A stretch of DNA of 64,000 bases from Salipiger sp. H15 (GCF_040409955.1 NZ_CP123385.1:533501-597500); one strand, 5' to 3'. Counted from the stretch's first letter, positions 1-8,456 are shown. The notes: generated by a model from the sequence alone, not told the origin. A program made the numbers and translations.

Positions 1-248
1 AGCTCGAGCGGCAGGCAGGGCAGCCGCCCCTTCATGTGGTTCACCGAGGAATGGAAATGCGCGTTGACCAGCCCCGGCATCAGCAGATCACCCCGGCCCT
101 CGATCACCCGCGCCCCGTCGGGGGCCGCGAGCCCGTCACCGATGGCGGCGATGACGCCCCCTTCGACGCGCAGGTCGCAGGGCGAGGTCATGCCCTCGGG
201 ATGCGCCGGATCGAGCAGGCGGACGTTGCGAAAGAGGGCGTCGCTCAT
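1..248 (-). CDS. amidohydrolase, N-terminal part (runs off the left edge)
   Basis: Only the first 82 residues are in the window. The frame opens MSDALFRNVRLLDP and reaches PGLVNAHFHSSVNHMKG, the beta-strand plus HxH metal-binding motif of the cytosine deaminase/TrzA-AtzA branch of the amidohydrolase superfamily (metal-dependent deamination or dechlorination of N-heterocycles). The ATG overlaps the stop of the upstream racemase-like gene in an ATGA, so the two are translationally coupled, and the TRAP transporter genes precede both in the same direction. The operon therefore probably imports a small nitrogenous acid and processes it. The substrate cannot be told from this fragment. Confidence 0.8.
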   Translation of the reverse strand, partial: MSDALFRNVRLLDPAHPEGMTSPCDLRVEGGVIAAIGDGLAAPDGARVIEGRGDLLMPGLVNAHFHSSVNHMKGRLPCLPLE

Positions 249-964
249 GGCTGCGTCCCGGCGAGCAGGGCGGCGAGCGCGGGCGAGAGGCCGATGCTTT
301 CCGCGATCGGCACCGGCCGGGCGGGCTGAGCCGCACCCCCGGCGATCCTGTCCCGGCAGAGCGCCAGCGCCGCGGCGCCGTCGCTGACCGGGACCGCCGC
401 GCGGGGCGCGAGACGCGCCGCCATGCCGACGATCGCGGCGCCGAGGATCACCACCGCCTGCGCCCCCGCCTGCGCCAGCTTGTCGATGGCCCCGAGCACC
501 GCGCCGTCGCGCCGCTCGGCGTCGAGATAGTCCTCGCGCGAGGCGAACTCGATGACCTCCCAGCCGGCGGGGCTGTAGCCGTAGCCCTCCAGCAGGCGCG
601 CGTAGAGCGGCTGGCTCGAGGCGCCGAAGATCACCACGCCGAAGGGCACGCCGCCGGTCGCCGCCAGCGCCGCCTCGGTCAGCCCGACCACCGGCACCGG
701 CAGCAGCTCCGAAAGCGCGCGCAGCGCGGTGTCGAAGGAGATCGCGAGGATCACCCCGTCGACCCCGCCCGCGTGCTGCGCCGCAAGCTCCAGCGCGGCA
801 TGGGCGGCGATCAGGTTCTCGGCCTCGGTGGTCACGATCCGCGCGCCGAAGCCGCCGGTGACGCCGTCGATGAGGGTGCCCTCGGGCGCGATGCGGCGGG
901 CCTCGGCCACGAAGGCCGCGGTCACCTCGGGCGAGGTGTTGGGATTGAGGGCGAGCAGGCGCAT
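245..964 (-). CDS. Asp/Glu/hydantoin racemase-fold protein, lacking both usual cysteines
   Basis: 239 residues. MRLLALNPNTSPEVT at the N-terminus is the hallmark opening of the hydantoin/aspartate racemase family (PF01177). I chose the ATG at 964 because it begins this motif and overlaps the dctM stop. Family racemases use two cysteines as opposing acid/base residues, normally in an 'ACF' motif near residue 75-80 and a 'GCAGM' motif near 180. Here the corresponding stretches read ILAISFDTALRAL and VVILGAAIVGMAAR, so I see neither cysteine. The fold is clear, but two-base racemase chemistry is doubtful. It may act as a decarboxylase or isomerase-like relative (arylmalonate decarboxylase shares the fold but keeps one Cys). 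The gene is coupled to the TRAP genes and the amidohydrolase. Confidence 0.8.
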   Translation of the reverse strand: MRLLALNPNTSPEVTAAFVAEARRIAPEGTLIDGVTGGFGARIVTTEAENLIAAHAALELAAQHAGGVDGVILAISFDTALRALSELLPVPVVGLTEAALAATGGVPFGVVIFGASSQPLYARLLEGYGYSPAGWEVIEFASREDYLDAERRDGAVLGAIDKLAQAGAQAVVILGAAIVGMAARLAPRAAVPVSDGAAALALCRDRIAGGAAQPARPVPIAESIGLSPALAALLAGTQP

Positions 965-2241
965 CAGAGCAGTCCCGGGAAGATCGAGATGAGCGCCACC
1001 ACCCCGAGGATGCAGGCGAGGAAGGGCAGCACGCCAAGGATCACCGTGCCCACCTGCCCGCGCCCGCGCACGCTTTGCGTCACGTAGAGGTTCATGCCCA
1101 CCGGCGGGGTAATCAGCGCAAGCTCGCACATCATCACGAGGAAGATGCCGAACCAGACGCTGTCATAGCCGAGGTGCGTGACCACCGGCATCACCACCGG
1201 GATCGTCGCGATCATCATCGCGAGCGCGTCGAGGAAGCAGCCGAGGATCAGGTAGAGCACCACCAGCAGTACCAGCATCGCCACCGGCCCGACCTGCAGC
1301 TCCGACACGAAGGCCGAGACCTGACCGGGCACGCCCAGCACGCCGAGGATGAAGTTGAGGTAAAAGGCGGCAACGAGGATCAGCAGCGTCATCGCCGTGG
1401 TGGTGACGGTGGAGATCAGCGCCTCGCGCAGCATCCGCCAACTGAGCGAGCGGTAGCAGGCGGTGAGCAGGAAGGCTCCGACCACCCCCACCCCGGCCGC
1501 CTCGGTGGGCGTCGCGAAGCCGAGGTAGATCGCCCCCATCACCAGCACGAAGATGGCCAGCGGCGGCAGCAAGTCCCCCAGCCGCTTGCGGCGCTCGGGC
1601 CAGGGCGCCATGCGCTCGGGGCGGCCCGCGACCGAAGGATTGAGCAGGCTCGCCACGATGATGATCGCCATGAAGGCCAGCGCGAGGATGAGCCCCGGCA
1701 GCACCCCGGCGAGGAAGAGCGCGCCGATCGAGGTGTTGGTGATCGCGCCGTAGATGATCAGGTTGATCGAGGGCGGGATCAGGATGCCCAGCGTCGCGCC
1801 CGAGGCGACGCTGCCCGCGACCCAGGCTTCGGCGTAGTTCTGGCGGCGGAAGGTCGGGAAGGCGACGGTGCCGATGGTCGCCGCCGTGGCAACCGACGAG
1901 CCCGAGATCGCGGCGAAGACCGTCGAGGCGGCGATATTGGTGTGCAGCAGCCCGCCCGGCAGCGGCCGCGTCCAGTCGGCCAGCGCACGGTACATGCGCT
2001 CGGTCACCCCGCCGCGCACGAGGATCTCGCCCATCAGCACGAAGAGCGGGATCGCGACCAGCAGGAAGTTGTTGAGCGTGCCCCACATCATCGTGCCGAA
2101 GGGCCGCAGCATGGCGTCGCCGAAGAAGAGCCATGCGCCCAGCACCGCGACGGTGAAGAGCGCCGTGGCGATGTGCTGCCCGATGAACAGCAGGAACAGC
2201 AGCAGCGCAAAGCCGAGGGCCGCGCCTTCAATGCCCAGCAT
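964..2241 (-). CDS. dctM: TRAP transporter large membrane subunit, DctM family
   Basis: 425 residues if started at 2241 (MLGIEGAALG), where GAGGAG lies about six bases upstream. A longer in-frame start at 2259 is possible. The protein is a chain of hydrophobic segments typical of the 12-helix DctM permease, including PLFVLMGEILVRGG, PPSINLIIYG and the C-terminal ALITPPVGMNLYV motif. DctM forms the Na+-driven channel of the tripartite periplasmic transporter with DctQ. It overlaps dctQ by 14 bases and the racemase-like gene by one, so dctP-dctQ-dctM and the two enzymes form one leftward operon. Confidence 0.93.
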   Translation of the reverse strand: MLGIEGAALGFALLLFLLFIGQHIATALFTVAVLGAWLFFGDAMLRPFGTMMWGTLNNFLLVAIPLFVLMGEILVRGGVTERMYRALADWTRPLPGGLLHTNIAASTVFAAISGSSVATAATIGTVAFPTFRRQNYAEAWVAGSVASGATLGILIPPSINLIIYGAITNTSIGALFLAGVLPGLILALAFMAIIIVASLLNPSVAGRPERMAPWPERRKRLGDLLPPLAIFVLVMGAIYLGFATPTEAAGVGVVGAFLLTACYRSLSWRMLREALISTVTTTAMTLLILVAAFYLNFILGVLGVPGQVSAFVSELQVGPVAMLVLLVVLYLILGCFLDALAMMIATIPVVMPVVTHLGYDSVWFGIFLVMMCELALITPPVGMNLYVTQSVRGRGQVGTVILGVLPFLACILGVVALISIFPGLL

Positions 2242-2815
2242 GGAGCGTCTCCTCGCCATGATCGACGTAATGGCCGACTTCCTCGTCGACGGTGGGAGGC
2301 CCGTAGGCGGCTTCGACCGCGGAACGGTCGGTGAAGAGCAGCCAGAGCCCGTGCACCGTGGTCAGGCAGGCGACCGCCGCGAAAAACCCGGTGCCCGCGA
2401 CCCAGATCGCCTGCGGCACCCAGAGCGGGGTCTGCAGCGGCGTGTTGGTCACCGCGCCGAAGCGGATGGTCTCGGCCAGCTCGCCCCACGCATGCCAGGT
2501 CATGAAGAGGCCGAGCCCCGCGATGCTGGCCTGCGCCAGCACGTGCAGCCCGGCGCGCAGCCGCTCGGGAAAGAGCCGCAGGAAGATGTCGATCCGCGGG
2601 TGACCGCGGTTCAGCAGCGTCAGCGACAGGCCCAGCGAGCCGACGAAGGCCAGCACGTAGCCGCCCAGCTCGTCCGTGCCCTGGAGCGAGACGCCGAAGA
2701 CGTCCCGCCCCGCGATATCGACGACGATCAGCACCGCGAGCAGGGCGACGGCGGCGCCCGCGACAAGCGCGAGCGCCAGGGCCAGCCCGCGGGCGATCCC
2801 CAACAGAGAGGTCAT
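2228..2815 (-). CDS. dctQ: TRAP transporter small membrane subunit, DctQ family
   Basis: 195 residues with four predicted transmembrane segments (about 8-35, 48-70, 92-112 and 133-155), the usual DctQ layout. The motif VDIAGRDVFGVSLQGTDELGGY matches the conserved first-loop region of the family. An acidic, histidine-rich C-terminal tail (about 40 residues) extends past the last helix and is a little longer than usual. It lies seven bases from dctP and overlaps dctM. Confidence 0.9.
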   Translation of the reverse strand: MTSLLGIARGLALALALVAGAAVALLAVLIVVDIAGRDVFGVSLQGTDELGGYVLAFVGSLGLSLTLLNRGHPRIDIFLRLFPERLRAGLHVLAQASIAGLGLFMTWHAWGELAETIRFGAVTNTPLQTPLWVPQAIWVAGTGFFAAVACLTTVHGLWLLFTDRSAVEAAYGPPTVDEEVGHYVDHGEETLHAGH

Positions 2816-2822
2816 GCCGCGC

Positions 2823-3869
2823 TTACTCGGAGGCGATGGTCAGGCCGCGCGCGGCGCCCACGGTCTCGTTCCAGAGCGCGATGCAGCCCGCGTAGCTGGC
2901 CTCGCAGCGCGCGCCCCATTCCGGCAGGATCTTCGTGGCCGAGATCTCGGCGACCTTTTCCTTGTCGGCGTCCGACACCGGCACCAGCGTCATGTCGTAG
3001 GCGGTGTAGATCCCCTCGGGGCAATCGCCGCCGGTCGAGCAGGACTGCGCGGTGCCGTTGGTCTCGATCGCCAGCGTCCAGAGCGCTTCCTCCATGTCGG
3101 CCATCACCGCCTCGAAGGCGGCGCGCTTCTCGGCGTCGAGCCCGTTCAGCCAGCCGAGGTTGACCATGTGCGCCTGCACCGAGCCCGAGACCGACAGCGG
3201 GTAGAGATGGGTGGTCACCTCCGGCCACTTGCCGGTGTTGGACGAGGTCGGCGAGGTCACGCCGCAGGAGGCGACCCCGCGCTGCAGCGCCGGGTAGACC
3301 TCGGGGAAGGACAGGGTGACGGGCGTCGCGCCCAGTTCCTCGAGCAGCGTCGACATCGAGGCGGTGAAGGAGCGGACCTTGAGTCCGTCGAGATCGGCCA
3401 GCGAGGTCATGTCGGAATTGCACAGGAAGACCTGCGGGCCGAAGGGCCAGATCGCCATGGCCTTGACGCCGAACTTCTCGCCGAGGCGGGCGTTGAAGGC
3501 CTCGCGGTAGGCATCCACCGCGCCCTTGAGGTCAGCCATGTCGGTCGAGACGCCGATCAGGTCGATGCCCTCGAGGAAGGGGTCGTCCTTGGCCGCGGTG
3601 CCGACCTGCACGGTTGCCAGATCGAAGGCGCCCGAGCCGACCAGCCGCAGCGCGTCGGCAAGGTTCAGGCCCAGCACCTGGAACTCGTTGCGGGTGACCT
3701 CGAACCCGGCGCCGCCCGCCGCCTCGATCGCGGCGATCTCGGCCGGGTACTGTGCCGCGGACTCCTGCGACTGGGTCAGCCAGCGCAGCGGCTGCGCGGA
3801 GGCGGGAAGCGCGGTGAGCGCTCCCGCGGCGACGAGGGTGAGCGAGGCGAGAAGGGACGATCTGAACAT
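2823..3869 (-). CDS. dctP: TRAP transporter periplasmic substrate-binding protein, DctP family
   Basis: 348 residues from the ATG at 3869, which begins a clear Sec signal (MFRSSLLASLTLVAAGALTA, cleavage near ALPASA-QP). GGAG sits nine bases upstream. A TTG at 3890 would add seven poor residues. The region LDGLKVRSFTASMSTLLEEL contains the arginine that normally grips the substrate carboxylate, followed by the conserved VTLSFPEVYPALQRGVASCG. Several cysteines (residues ~195, 265, 272, 318, 324) could form periplasmic disulfides. First gene of the leftward operon. A perfect palindrome lies 84 bases upstream of its start. Confidence 0.92.
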   Translation of the reverse strand: MFRSSLLASLTLVAAGALTALPASAQPLRWLTQSQESAAQYPAEIAAIEAAGGAGFEVTRNEFQVLGLNLADALRLVGSGAFDLATVQVGTAAKDDPFLEGIDLIGVSTDMADLKGAVDAYREAFNARLGEKFGVKAMAIWPFGPQVFLCNSDMTSLADLDGLKVRSFTASMSTLLEELGATPVTLSFPEVYPALQRGVASCGVTSPTSSNTGKWPEVTTHLYPLSVSGSVQAHMVNLGWLNGLDAEKRAAFEAVMADMEEALWTLAIETNGTAQSCSTGGDCPEGIYTAYDMTLVPVSDADKEKVAEISATKILPEWGARCEASYAGCIALWNETVGAARGLTIASE

Positions 3870-3952
3870 GGGCGACAACTCCGCTTGCAAGGTGGTGAAC
3901 CAACTCCGACCGCCGTGCGCGGGATCGAGAGGATGCCCAAAAGCGGCACATT

Positions 3953-3964
3953 ATTGTTAACAAT
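3953..3964. promoter_or_regulatory. probable GntR/FCD operator ahead of the TRAP operon
   Basis: ATTGTTAACAAT is a perfect 12-base palindrome in an AT-rich island (about 3945-4050) that stands out in this GC-rich DNA. FCD-type GntR regulators often bind TTGT-NN-ACAA palindromes, and an FCD regulator starts 187 bases away. It sits between dctP (leftward) and gntR (rightward), so it could control both. A second imperfect dyad, TTGTGCGCAA, follows at about 3976-3985. Confidence 0.5.
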
Positions 3965-4150
3965 TCAAATTTATTTTGTGCGCAAATTTCGTGCCTGTGG
4001 GGGTCGGAACAGGGATGAAATCACATTTAATTATTTATTTTCTAATATTTGCCACTTGGAAAGCCCGTCCGCACCGCGACGCCCGCGCGATTGCAGACGC
4101 CGGAAATCCAGCTTAAAAAACAGCCGGAAGCCCTCAGGAAAGAGCAGCCC

Positions 4151-4831
4151 ATGGCACGTCTCAATGCGGTGGAAAGCGATGTCTACGACCGGATCCGCAC
4201 GGCGATCGGCGAGCGAAGGCTGCTGCCCGGCCAGAGGCTTCGCGAGGTCGAGCTCTGCCGCATCTTCGGCACGACCCGGGGCACGATCCGCAAGGTGCTG
4301 GCCCGGCTCGCCTTCGACGGGCTCGTCGATCACGAGCCCAACCGCGGCGCCTCGGTGGCGCGGCCGACGGCCCGGCAGGCGGCCGATCTCTTCGTCGCCC
4401 GGCGCTGCATCGAGCAGGCCATCGCGCGCGAGGCGCTCGCAAGGGTGAGCCCGGCCGACGAGGCCAAGCTGCGCACCCATATCGCCAGGGAGCACGGGGC
4501 GCGCGAGGCAGGCGACCGCCGCCGGATCATCGCGCTCTCGGGGGAATTCCACGTGCTGCTGTCGCAGATCGCCGCGAACACGGTGCTGAGCCGCTACCTC
4601 GTCGACCTGATCGCGCAGGAGTCGCTGATCATCCAGCTTTTCGAGAAGCCCGGTGCGGACCAGTGCTCCTGCGACGAGCACGCCGGCATCGCCGAGGCGC
4701 TGCTGGCGCGCGACGGCGACCGCCTTGCACGGCTGATCGACAGCCATATCGACGGGATCGCGGGCAGCCTCGACCTCGAGCAGCGCGGCATGGCCCGGCC
4801 AAACCTCGACGACGTCTTCGCGGAAGGCTGA
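4151..4831 (+). CDS. GntR-family (FCD) transcriptional regulator of the TRAP operon
   Basis: 226 residues from the ATG at 4151, preceded by AGGAAAGAG. Longer starts upstream are TTG codons without a ribosome site. Residues ~10-75 form the winged helix (LCRIFGTTRGTIRKVLARL is the recognition helix). Residues ~85-215 form the all-helical FCD ligand domain, with the metal/ligand residues in FHVLLSQIAAN and DEHAGIAEALL. It is divergent from dctP across the palindrome at 3953-3964, which suggests local control by the transported acid. It is a paralog of the next gene, with similar length and layout. Confidence 0.9.
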   Translation: MARLNAVESDVYDRIRTAIGERRLLPGQRLREVELCRIFGTTRGTIRKVLARLAFDGLVDHEPNRGASVARPTARQAADLFVARRCIEQAIAREALARVSPADEAKLRTHIAREHGAREAGDRRRIIALSGEFHVLLSQIAANTVLSRYLVDLIAQESLIIQLFEKPGADQCSCDEHAGIAEALLARDGDRLARLIDSHIDGIAGSLDLEQRGMARPNLDDVFAEG

Positions 4832-4933
4832 GCCGGGCGCTCGCGTCCGAGCTTGCCCGCGGCGACGCCTGATCTGGTTGGGATCTTTGCGGGGAGGAAC
4901 CATCGGAAGTCACGTGAATTGCTGCCGCATCAC

Positions 4934-5079
4934 GTATACATGACGCGCGCCGGGGCGGCGCCTTTCATGCGACACATCAATGCCGCCACGCAAGGAAGCC
5001 TTGTGACGCCCATGTTTCCCGCAAATTCTCCACACATTTGCGCAAGCATTCAGCAAAATGAGAATACTTGCGCGTATAC
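4934..5079. promoter_or_regulatory. two GTATAC dyads upstream of the second GntR gene
   Basis: GTATAC occurs at 4934-4939 inside TCACGTATACATGA (near-perfect dyad) and again at 5074-5079 inside CTTGCGCGTATACAAG. GT-N2-AC cores are typical FCD operator centres, and both lie in the 271-base gap before the regulator at 5103. Autoregulation is the simplest reading. The gap holds no gene. Confidence 0.4.
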
Positions 5080-5102
5080 AAGATTCCCGAGATGATACCC
5101 TT

Positions 5103-5849
5103 ATGACCGACGCCCCTCCCCGCCCTCTTGATCCCGGCCGAACCGGCGCCGAAGCGGCCTACCGGGCGCTGCGGCAGGCGATCATCGATCAGGAGCTGCC
5201 CCCCGGCACGCGCCTTCCCGAGGACGACATCGGCCGCCCCTTCGGCATCAGCCGGACGCTCGTGCGGCAGGCGCTGCAGCGTCTGCACGGCGACGGGCTG
5301 GTCGAGCTGGGGCACAAGCGCACCGCCACCGTGGCGCAGCCGACGCTGGCCGAGGCGCGCAACGTCTTCTCGGTGCGCCGCGCGCTGGAACGCGAGGTCG
5401 TCCACGCCGTCGCCGCGCGCTGGCAGCCGGAGTTCGCGCGCCGGCTCGAGGCGCATGTCCGGCTCGAGGAGGACGCCCGCAGGGCCGGCGACGAACGGGT
5501 CTCGATCCGCCTCGCCGGCGAGTTCCACCAGCTGCTGGCCGAGCTCTCGGGCAACGACATTCTCGAGGGTTACGTGACGCAGCTGGTATGTCGCTCGTCG
5601 CTGATCCTCGCGCTCTACGCGCGCCCGCATTCCGCCGAGTGCGCGGTGTCCGAGCATCGCGGCGTGATCGTCGCGCTGAGTACGGGCGACGCGGAAAAGG
5701 CGGCGGCGCTGATGGACCATCACGTCGGCTCGGTCGCCGCCCGCGCACTCGTCTCGGACGGGCGGGCCGAGCGGCCGCTGGGCGACATCCTCATGAAATA
5801 CGGCGCGCGGCCCGGCTCCGCGACCATGGCAAGGGAACAGGACATTTGA
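5103..5849 (+). CDS. GntR-family (FCD) transcriptional regulator
   Basis: 248 residues from MTDAPPRPLDPG. An upstream in-frame ATG at 5058 would put the GTATAC dyad inside the coding sequence, so I prefer 5103. The winged helix spans ~15-80 (DIGRPFGISRTLVRQALQRL) and the FCD domain ~90-225 (EFHQLLAELSGNDILEGYV, SEHRGVIVALS carrying the conserved ligand histidines). Its stop overlaps the start of the flavin reductase, so the two are cotranslated. The regulator may govern that reductase rather than the TRAP genes. Confidence 0.88.
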   Translation: MTDAPPRPLDPGRTGAEAAYRALRQAIIDQELPPGTRLPEDDIGRPFGISRTLVRQALQRLHGDGLVELGHKRTATVAQPTLAEARNVFSVRRALEREVVHAVAARWQPEFARRLEAHVRLEEDARRAGDERVSIRLAGEFHQLLAELSGNDILEGYVTQLVCRSSLILALYARPHSAECAVSEHRGVIVALSTGDAEKAAALMDHHVGSVAARALVSDGRAERPLGDILMKYGARPGSATMAREQDI

Positions 5850-6502
5850 GCGGATACAGGACCTTCAATTTCGAGGAAATCACCCCGCGCGAGCGCTACA
5901 AGCTGCTGATCGGCACCGTCGTGCCGCGGCCGATCGCGCTGGTCACGACGCTGGGGCGCGACGGGCAGGTCAATGCCGCGCCCTTCTCCTTCTTCAACGT
6001 GCTGACCGCCGATCCGCCCGTGCTGGCCATCGGCATCGAGAACCACGAGGACATGAGCTTCAAGGATACGGCGCTCAACATCCGCCTGACCGAGGAGTTC
6101 ACCGTCAACATCGTCGACGACGCGCTGGTCGAGGGGATGAACATCTGCGCGATCGACTTCCCCGAGGGCACCAGCGAGATCGACGAGGCGGGGCTGAGCA
6201 CCGCGCCGGGCACCGCGGTGAAATGCCCGCGCATCGCCGAGGCTCCGGCTGCGCTGGAATGCGTGCGCCACATGACGATCGAGCTGGGCCGCAGCCGCGA
6301 GATCGTGCTCGGCCGGGTCGTCGCGCTGCACATCCGCGAGGATCTCGTCGATGCCGAGCGCAAGTGGATCGACCAGATCGGCCTTGGCGCGGTCGGGCGG
6401 ATGGGCGGACAGGGTTATTCCCGCACCTCCGACCAGTTCGACCTCGGCACCCCGTCGCTCGGCGACTGGATGGCCCGCGGCACCCTGCGCAGCGCCGAGT
6501 GA
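5846..6502 (+). CDS. flavin reductase-like / FMN-binding split-barrel protein
   Basis: 218 residues, starting at TTG 5846 (LSGYRTFNFEE), which overlaps the previous stop; AGGA lies just upstream. The sequence has the split-barrel flavin reductase pattern: GTVVPRPIALVTTLGRDG, then NAAPFSFFNVLTADPPVLAIG, then the NI-rich FTVNIVDDAL. Members reduce or bind FMN and often partner a monooxygenase. No monooxygenase partner is adjacent, although a DUF4188 protein (ferredoxin-like fold) lies downstream. The substrate or role is unknown. Confidence 0.85.
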   Translation: MSGYRTFNFEEITPRERYKLLIGTVVPRPIALVTTLGRDGQVNAAPFSFFNVLTADPPVLAIGIENHEDMSFKDTALNIRLTEEFTVNIVDDALVEGMNICAIDFPEGTSEIDEAGLSTAPGTAVKCPRIAEAPAALECVRHMTIELGRSREIVLGRVVALHIREDLVDAERKWIDQIGLGAVGRMGGQGYSRTSDQFDLGTPSLGDWMARGTLRSAE

Positions 6503-6658
6503 TCCGGGCGAGACGTGCCCTTCACGCTGGAAGGCCAAAACCGTAAAGGCGGGCGGCCGGCCCTCCGCCCGATGGGGCTCCCCATGATCGCAGGCGCGCG
6601 CGTGCGCCAATTCTGCGAGGCTTCCCGCCGGGACAAACCAGACCGGCGGAGAGCGGCG

Positions 6659-7147
6659 ATGCCCAGACCGATCAAAGGCCGGTTCACCGCCCGCATCGAG
6701 GGCGATTTCGTCGTGTTCCTGATCGGGATGCGGATCAACAAGCCCTGGAAGATCGGCACCTGGTGGCCGGTCTTCATCGCCATGCCGAGGATGGTGAAGG
6801 AACTGCAGGCCGCGGGGCCGTCCTGCGGTTTTCTCGGCACCACGCCGGTGCGGCCCGGCGTGATCGCGCAATACTGGCGCTCGTTCGAGCAGCTCGAGAG
6901 CTATGCCCGCGCGAAGGACAACCGGCACTGGCCCGCCTGGGTCGCCGTCAACAGGCGGGTCAAGGGCGCGCGGGACGACGTCGGCATCTGGCACGAGACC
7001 TGCAAGGTGCGCTCTGGCGACGACGAGTGCGCCTATTCGGGAATGCCGCCCTACGGGCTTGCCGCCGCCGCCGAGCTGGTGCCCATCGGCCGCCAGAAGG
7101 AGGCGCAATCGGCCGCCCGCGACCGCATGGCGGGCCGGCTCGACTGA
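6659..7147 (+). CDS. DUF4188 (monooxygenase-like ferredoxin-fold) protein
   Basis: 162 residues from ATG 6659, with GGAGA six to seven bases upstream. The features are those of DUF4188: [20 protein letters not shown] near the start, then [14 protein letters not shown] and the IWHETCKV motif. The family belongs to the dimeric alpha/beta barrel superfamily of small monooxygenases and aldoxime dehydratase relatives, and its enzymatic role is not established. It stands alone, about 155 bases after the flavin reductase, and is convergent with the next gene across a hairpin. Confidence 0.8.
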   Translation: MPRPIKGRFTARIEGDFVVFLIGMRINKPWKIGTWWPVFIAMPRMVKELQAAGPSCGFLGTTPVRPGVIAQYWRSFEQLESYARAKDNRHWPAWVAVNRRVKGARDDVGIWHETCKVRSGDDECAYSGMPPYGLAAAAELVPIGRQKEAQSAARDRMAGRLD

Positions 7148-7217
7148 CCGACCCGCTCGAGGGCGCGGGTCCGGGAGAGGGCTCGGGGCATCTTCTGCAC
7201 TTCTTCCCGAGATGGGA

Positions 7218-7237
7218 CCGGGGCGCGAACGCCCCGG
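7218..7237. terminator. hairpin between convergent genes
   Basis: CCGGGGCG-CGAA-CGCCCCGG is a perfect 8-bp stem with a four-base loop in the 96-base gap between two convergent genes. There is no T-run on either side, so it is terminator-like by position and structure only. Confidence 0.5.
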
Positions 7238-7243
7238 CTCCTG

Positions 7244-7693
7244 TCAGGCCAGTTCCGCCTGCCGCTTGCCAAGCTGCGACATCAGCAGCGGCAGGTTGAT
7301 GCTGAGCCAGGTCTCGGCGATGAGCCCCTCCTCCATCCGGTAGAGCGCGACCCCGTCGAAGACGACGCGGGCCCCGTCCGGGTCGATGCCCGCGAACGCG
7401 CCGGAATGGGTCGCCCGGATCTCCCAGTGGGCCGAGACGAACTCCTCGGTCGCGAGGGTCTTCAGCGTCTCGAAGCTCATTTCGCTGAAGGACTGGCGGA
7501 AGATGCGGAAGAACGCCTTGTAGCTCTCGCGCCCCCTGAACTCGCCGTCCGGGAAGCCGGGGAAGCCGTGGCAGACGATATGCGGCACAACGGTCTCGTC
7601 GATGATGTCCACGTCGTCGATCCGCTCCGAATGGGTGCCTGCCAGAAACCGCGCGACGGTCTCCCGGTTGGTCGTGATCCTCGGGTTGGTCAT
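7244..7693 (-). CDS. SnoaL-like / NTF2-fold protein
   Basis: 149 residues from the ATG at 7693, where AAAGGAA lies four bases upstream. The NTF2-like pattern is visible: an N-terminal helix (NRETVARFLAG), VVPHIVCHGFPGFPDGEFRG, then beta-sheet segments FVSAHWEIRATHSG and FDGVALYRMEEGLIAETWL. SnoaL-type proteins are small cone-shaped cyclases, hydrolases or binding proteins. The substrate cannot be inferred. It lies upstream of and parallel to nothing obvious, and the DUF1127 gene follows on the same strand with a 78-base gap. Confidence 0.8.
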   Translation of the reverse strand: MTNPRITTNRETVARFLAGTHSERIDDVDIIDETVVPHIVCHGFPGFPDGEFRGRESYKAFFRIFRQSFSEMSFETLKTLATEEFVSAHWEIRATHSGAFAGIDPDGARVVFDGVALYRMEEGLIAETWLSINLPLLMSQLGKRQAELA

Positions 7694-7771
7694 GTCGTTC
7701 CTTTCCATTGTCGTGAAGGCCTTCGGGGAATGCCGGTCCCGCGCCGAGGCGGGGCCGGGCCTGCGGCGGGC

Positions 7772-7993
7772 TCAGTGAAGCTCGCGGATCAGGCGGAAAT
7801 CGCGCCCGTAGCGGGCGGCGTCGGCGAAGTCCTCGGGCGCAAGCCCGATGTCCCGCAGCAGGTGGTCATCAAGCTCCTGCAGGTCGCGGACGCCGCGCCG
7901 GACGGAGGCCTCGTGGGCAAGCCTGCGCATGCGGGTCGCGAAGGGATTGTCGATCTGGCGGGCCCGGAACAGGGCGAGGGGAAACGAGGTCAT
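7772..7993 (-). CDS. DUF1127 small arginine-rich protein
   Basis: 73 residues. The C-terminal half carries the DUF1127 signature RDLQELDDHLLRDIGLAPED, with a basic N-terminal half. DUF1127 proteins in alphaproteobacteria are small regulators, some RNA-binding, that affect phosphate and carbon metabolism and stress growth. The length is in the larger class of the family (about 70 rather than 45-50). It is transcribed away from the LysR regulator at 8457. Confidence 0.87.
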   Translation of the reverse strand: MTSFPLALFRARQIDNPFATRMRRLAHEASVRRGVRDLQELDDHLLRDIGLAPEDFADAARYGRDFRLIRELH

Positions 7994-8165
7994 CGGTCTG
8001 TCCTTTCATGCGTGACGCGTCGGCCGGGGGGTAGCCTCGAGCGGCGCGGGGGGGGGGTCGGAGGGGCCTGTCCCGGCGATGGGCAACATGGACCATGCGC
8101 CGGGAATTCTTGCTGCCGGTCTCCGCAGGGGGCGGCCCAGTGCCGGCCTGCGATCCCGCCTCTGC

Positions 8166-8363
8166 TCAGGGCTGCGGGGCCGAAAGGGCGGCGTTTCCGT
8201 GCCAGATCCCGGCGCCGGGCGCGCCGGACCAGCCCGGCACATGCGCGGCGGCAAGGCCGAGCCCGGCGAAGAGGGCAAGCGCGGCAAGCACCCGGGCGAG
8301 GTCGGCGAGAGGCGCGGGCGGCCTCGTCGCGGGGTCGAACGTGCGGGGGAGGTGGATGTCCAT
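8166..8363 (-). CDS. small single-span membrane protein (hypothetical)
   Basis: 65 residues from ATG 8363, with AGGAG ten bases upstream. I do not recognise the family. A proline-rich start (MDIHLPRTFDPATRPPAPL) is followed by one hydrophobic stretch (LARVLAALALFAGLGLAAAH) and a short Gly/Ala tail. It is divergent from the LysR gene, a common arrangement for a regulator and its target. The gene call rests on the start site and composition only, and it could be spurious. Confidence 0.45.
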   Translation of the reverse strand: MDIHLPRTFDPATRPPAPLADLARVLAALALFAGLGLAAAHVPGWSGAPGAGIWHGNAALSAPQP

Positions 8364-8456
8364 GATGTCGGGGCTCCTGTCGGTTTCCCCGGAAATATGC
8401 CAATGTGGATCCCGCCGACCGAGACGTCCCCCAGCATGAGTGCGTGACTTTCCCTC

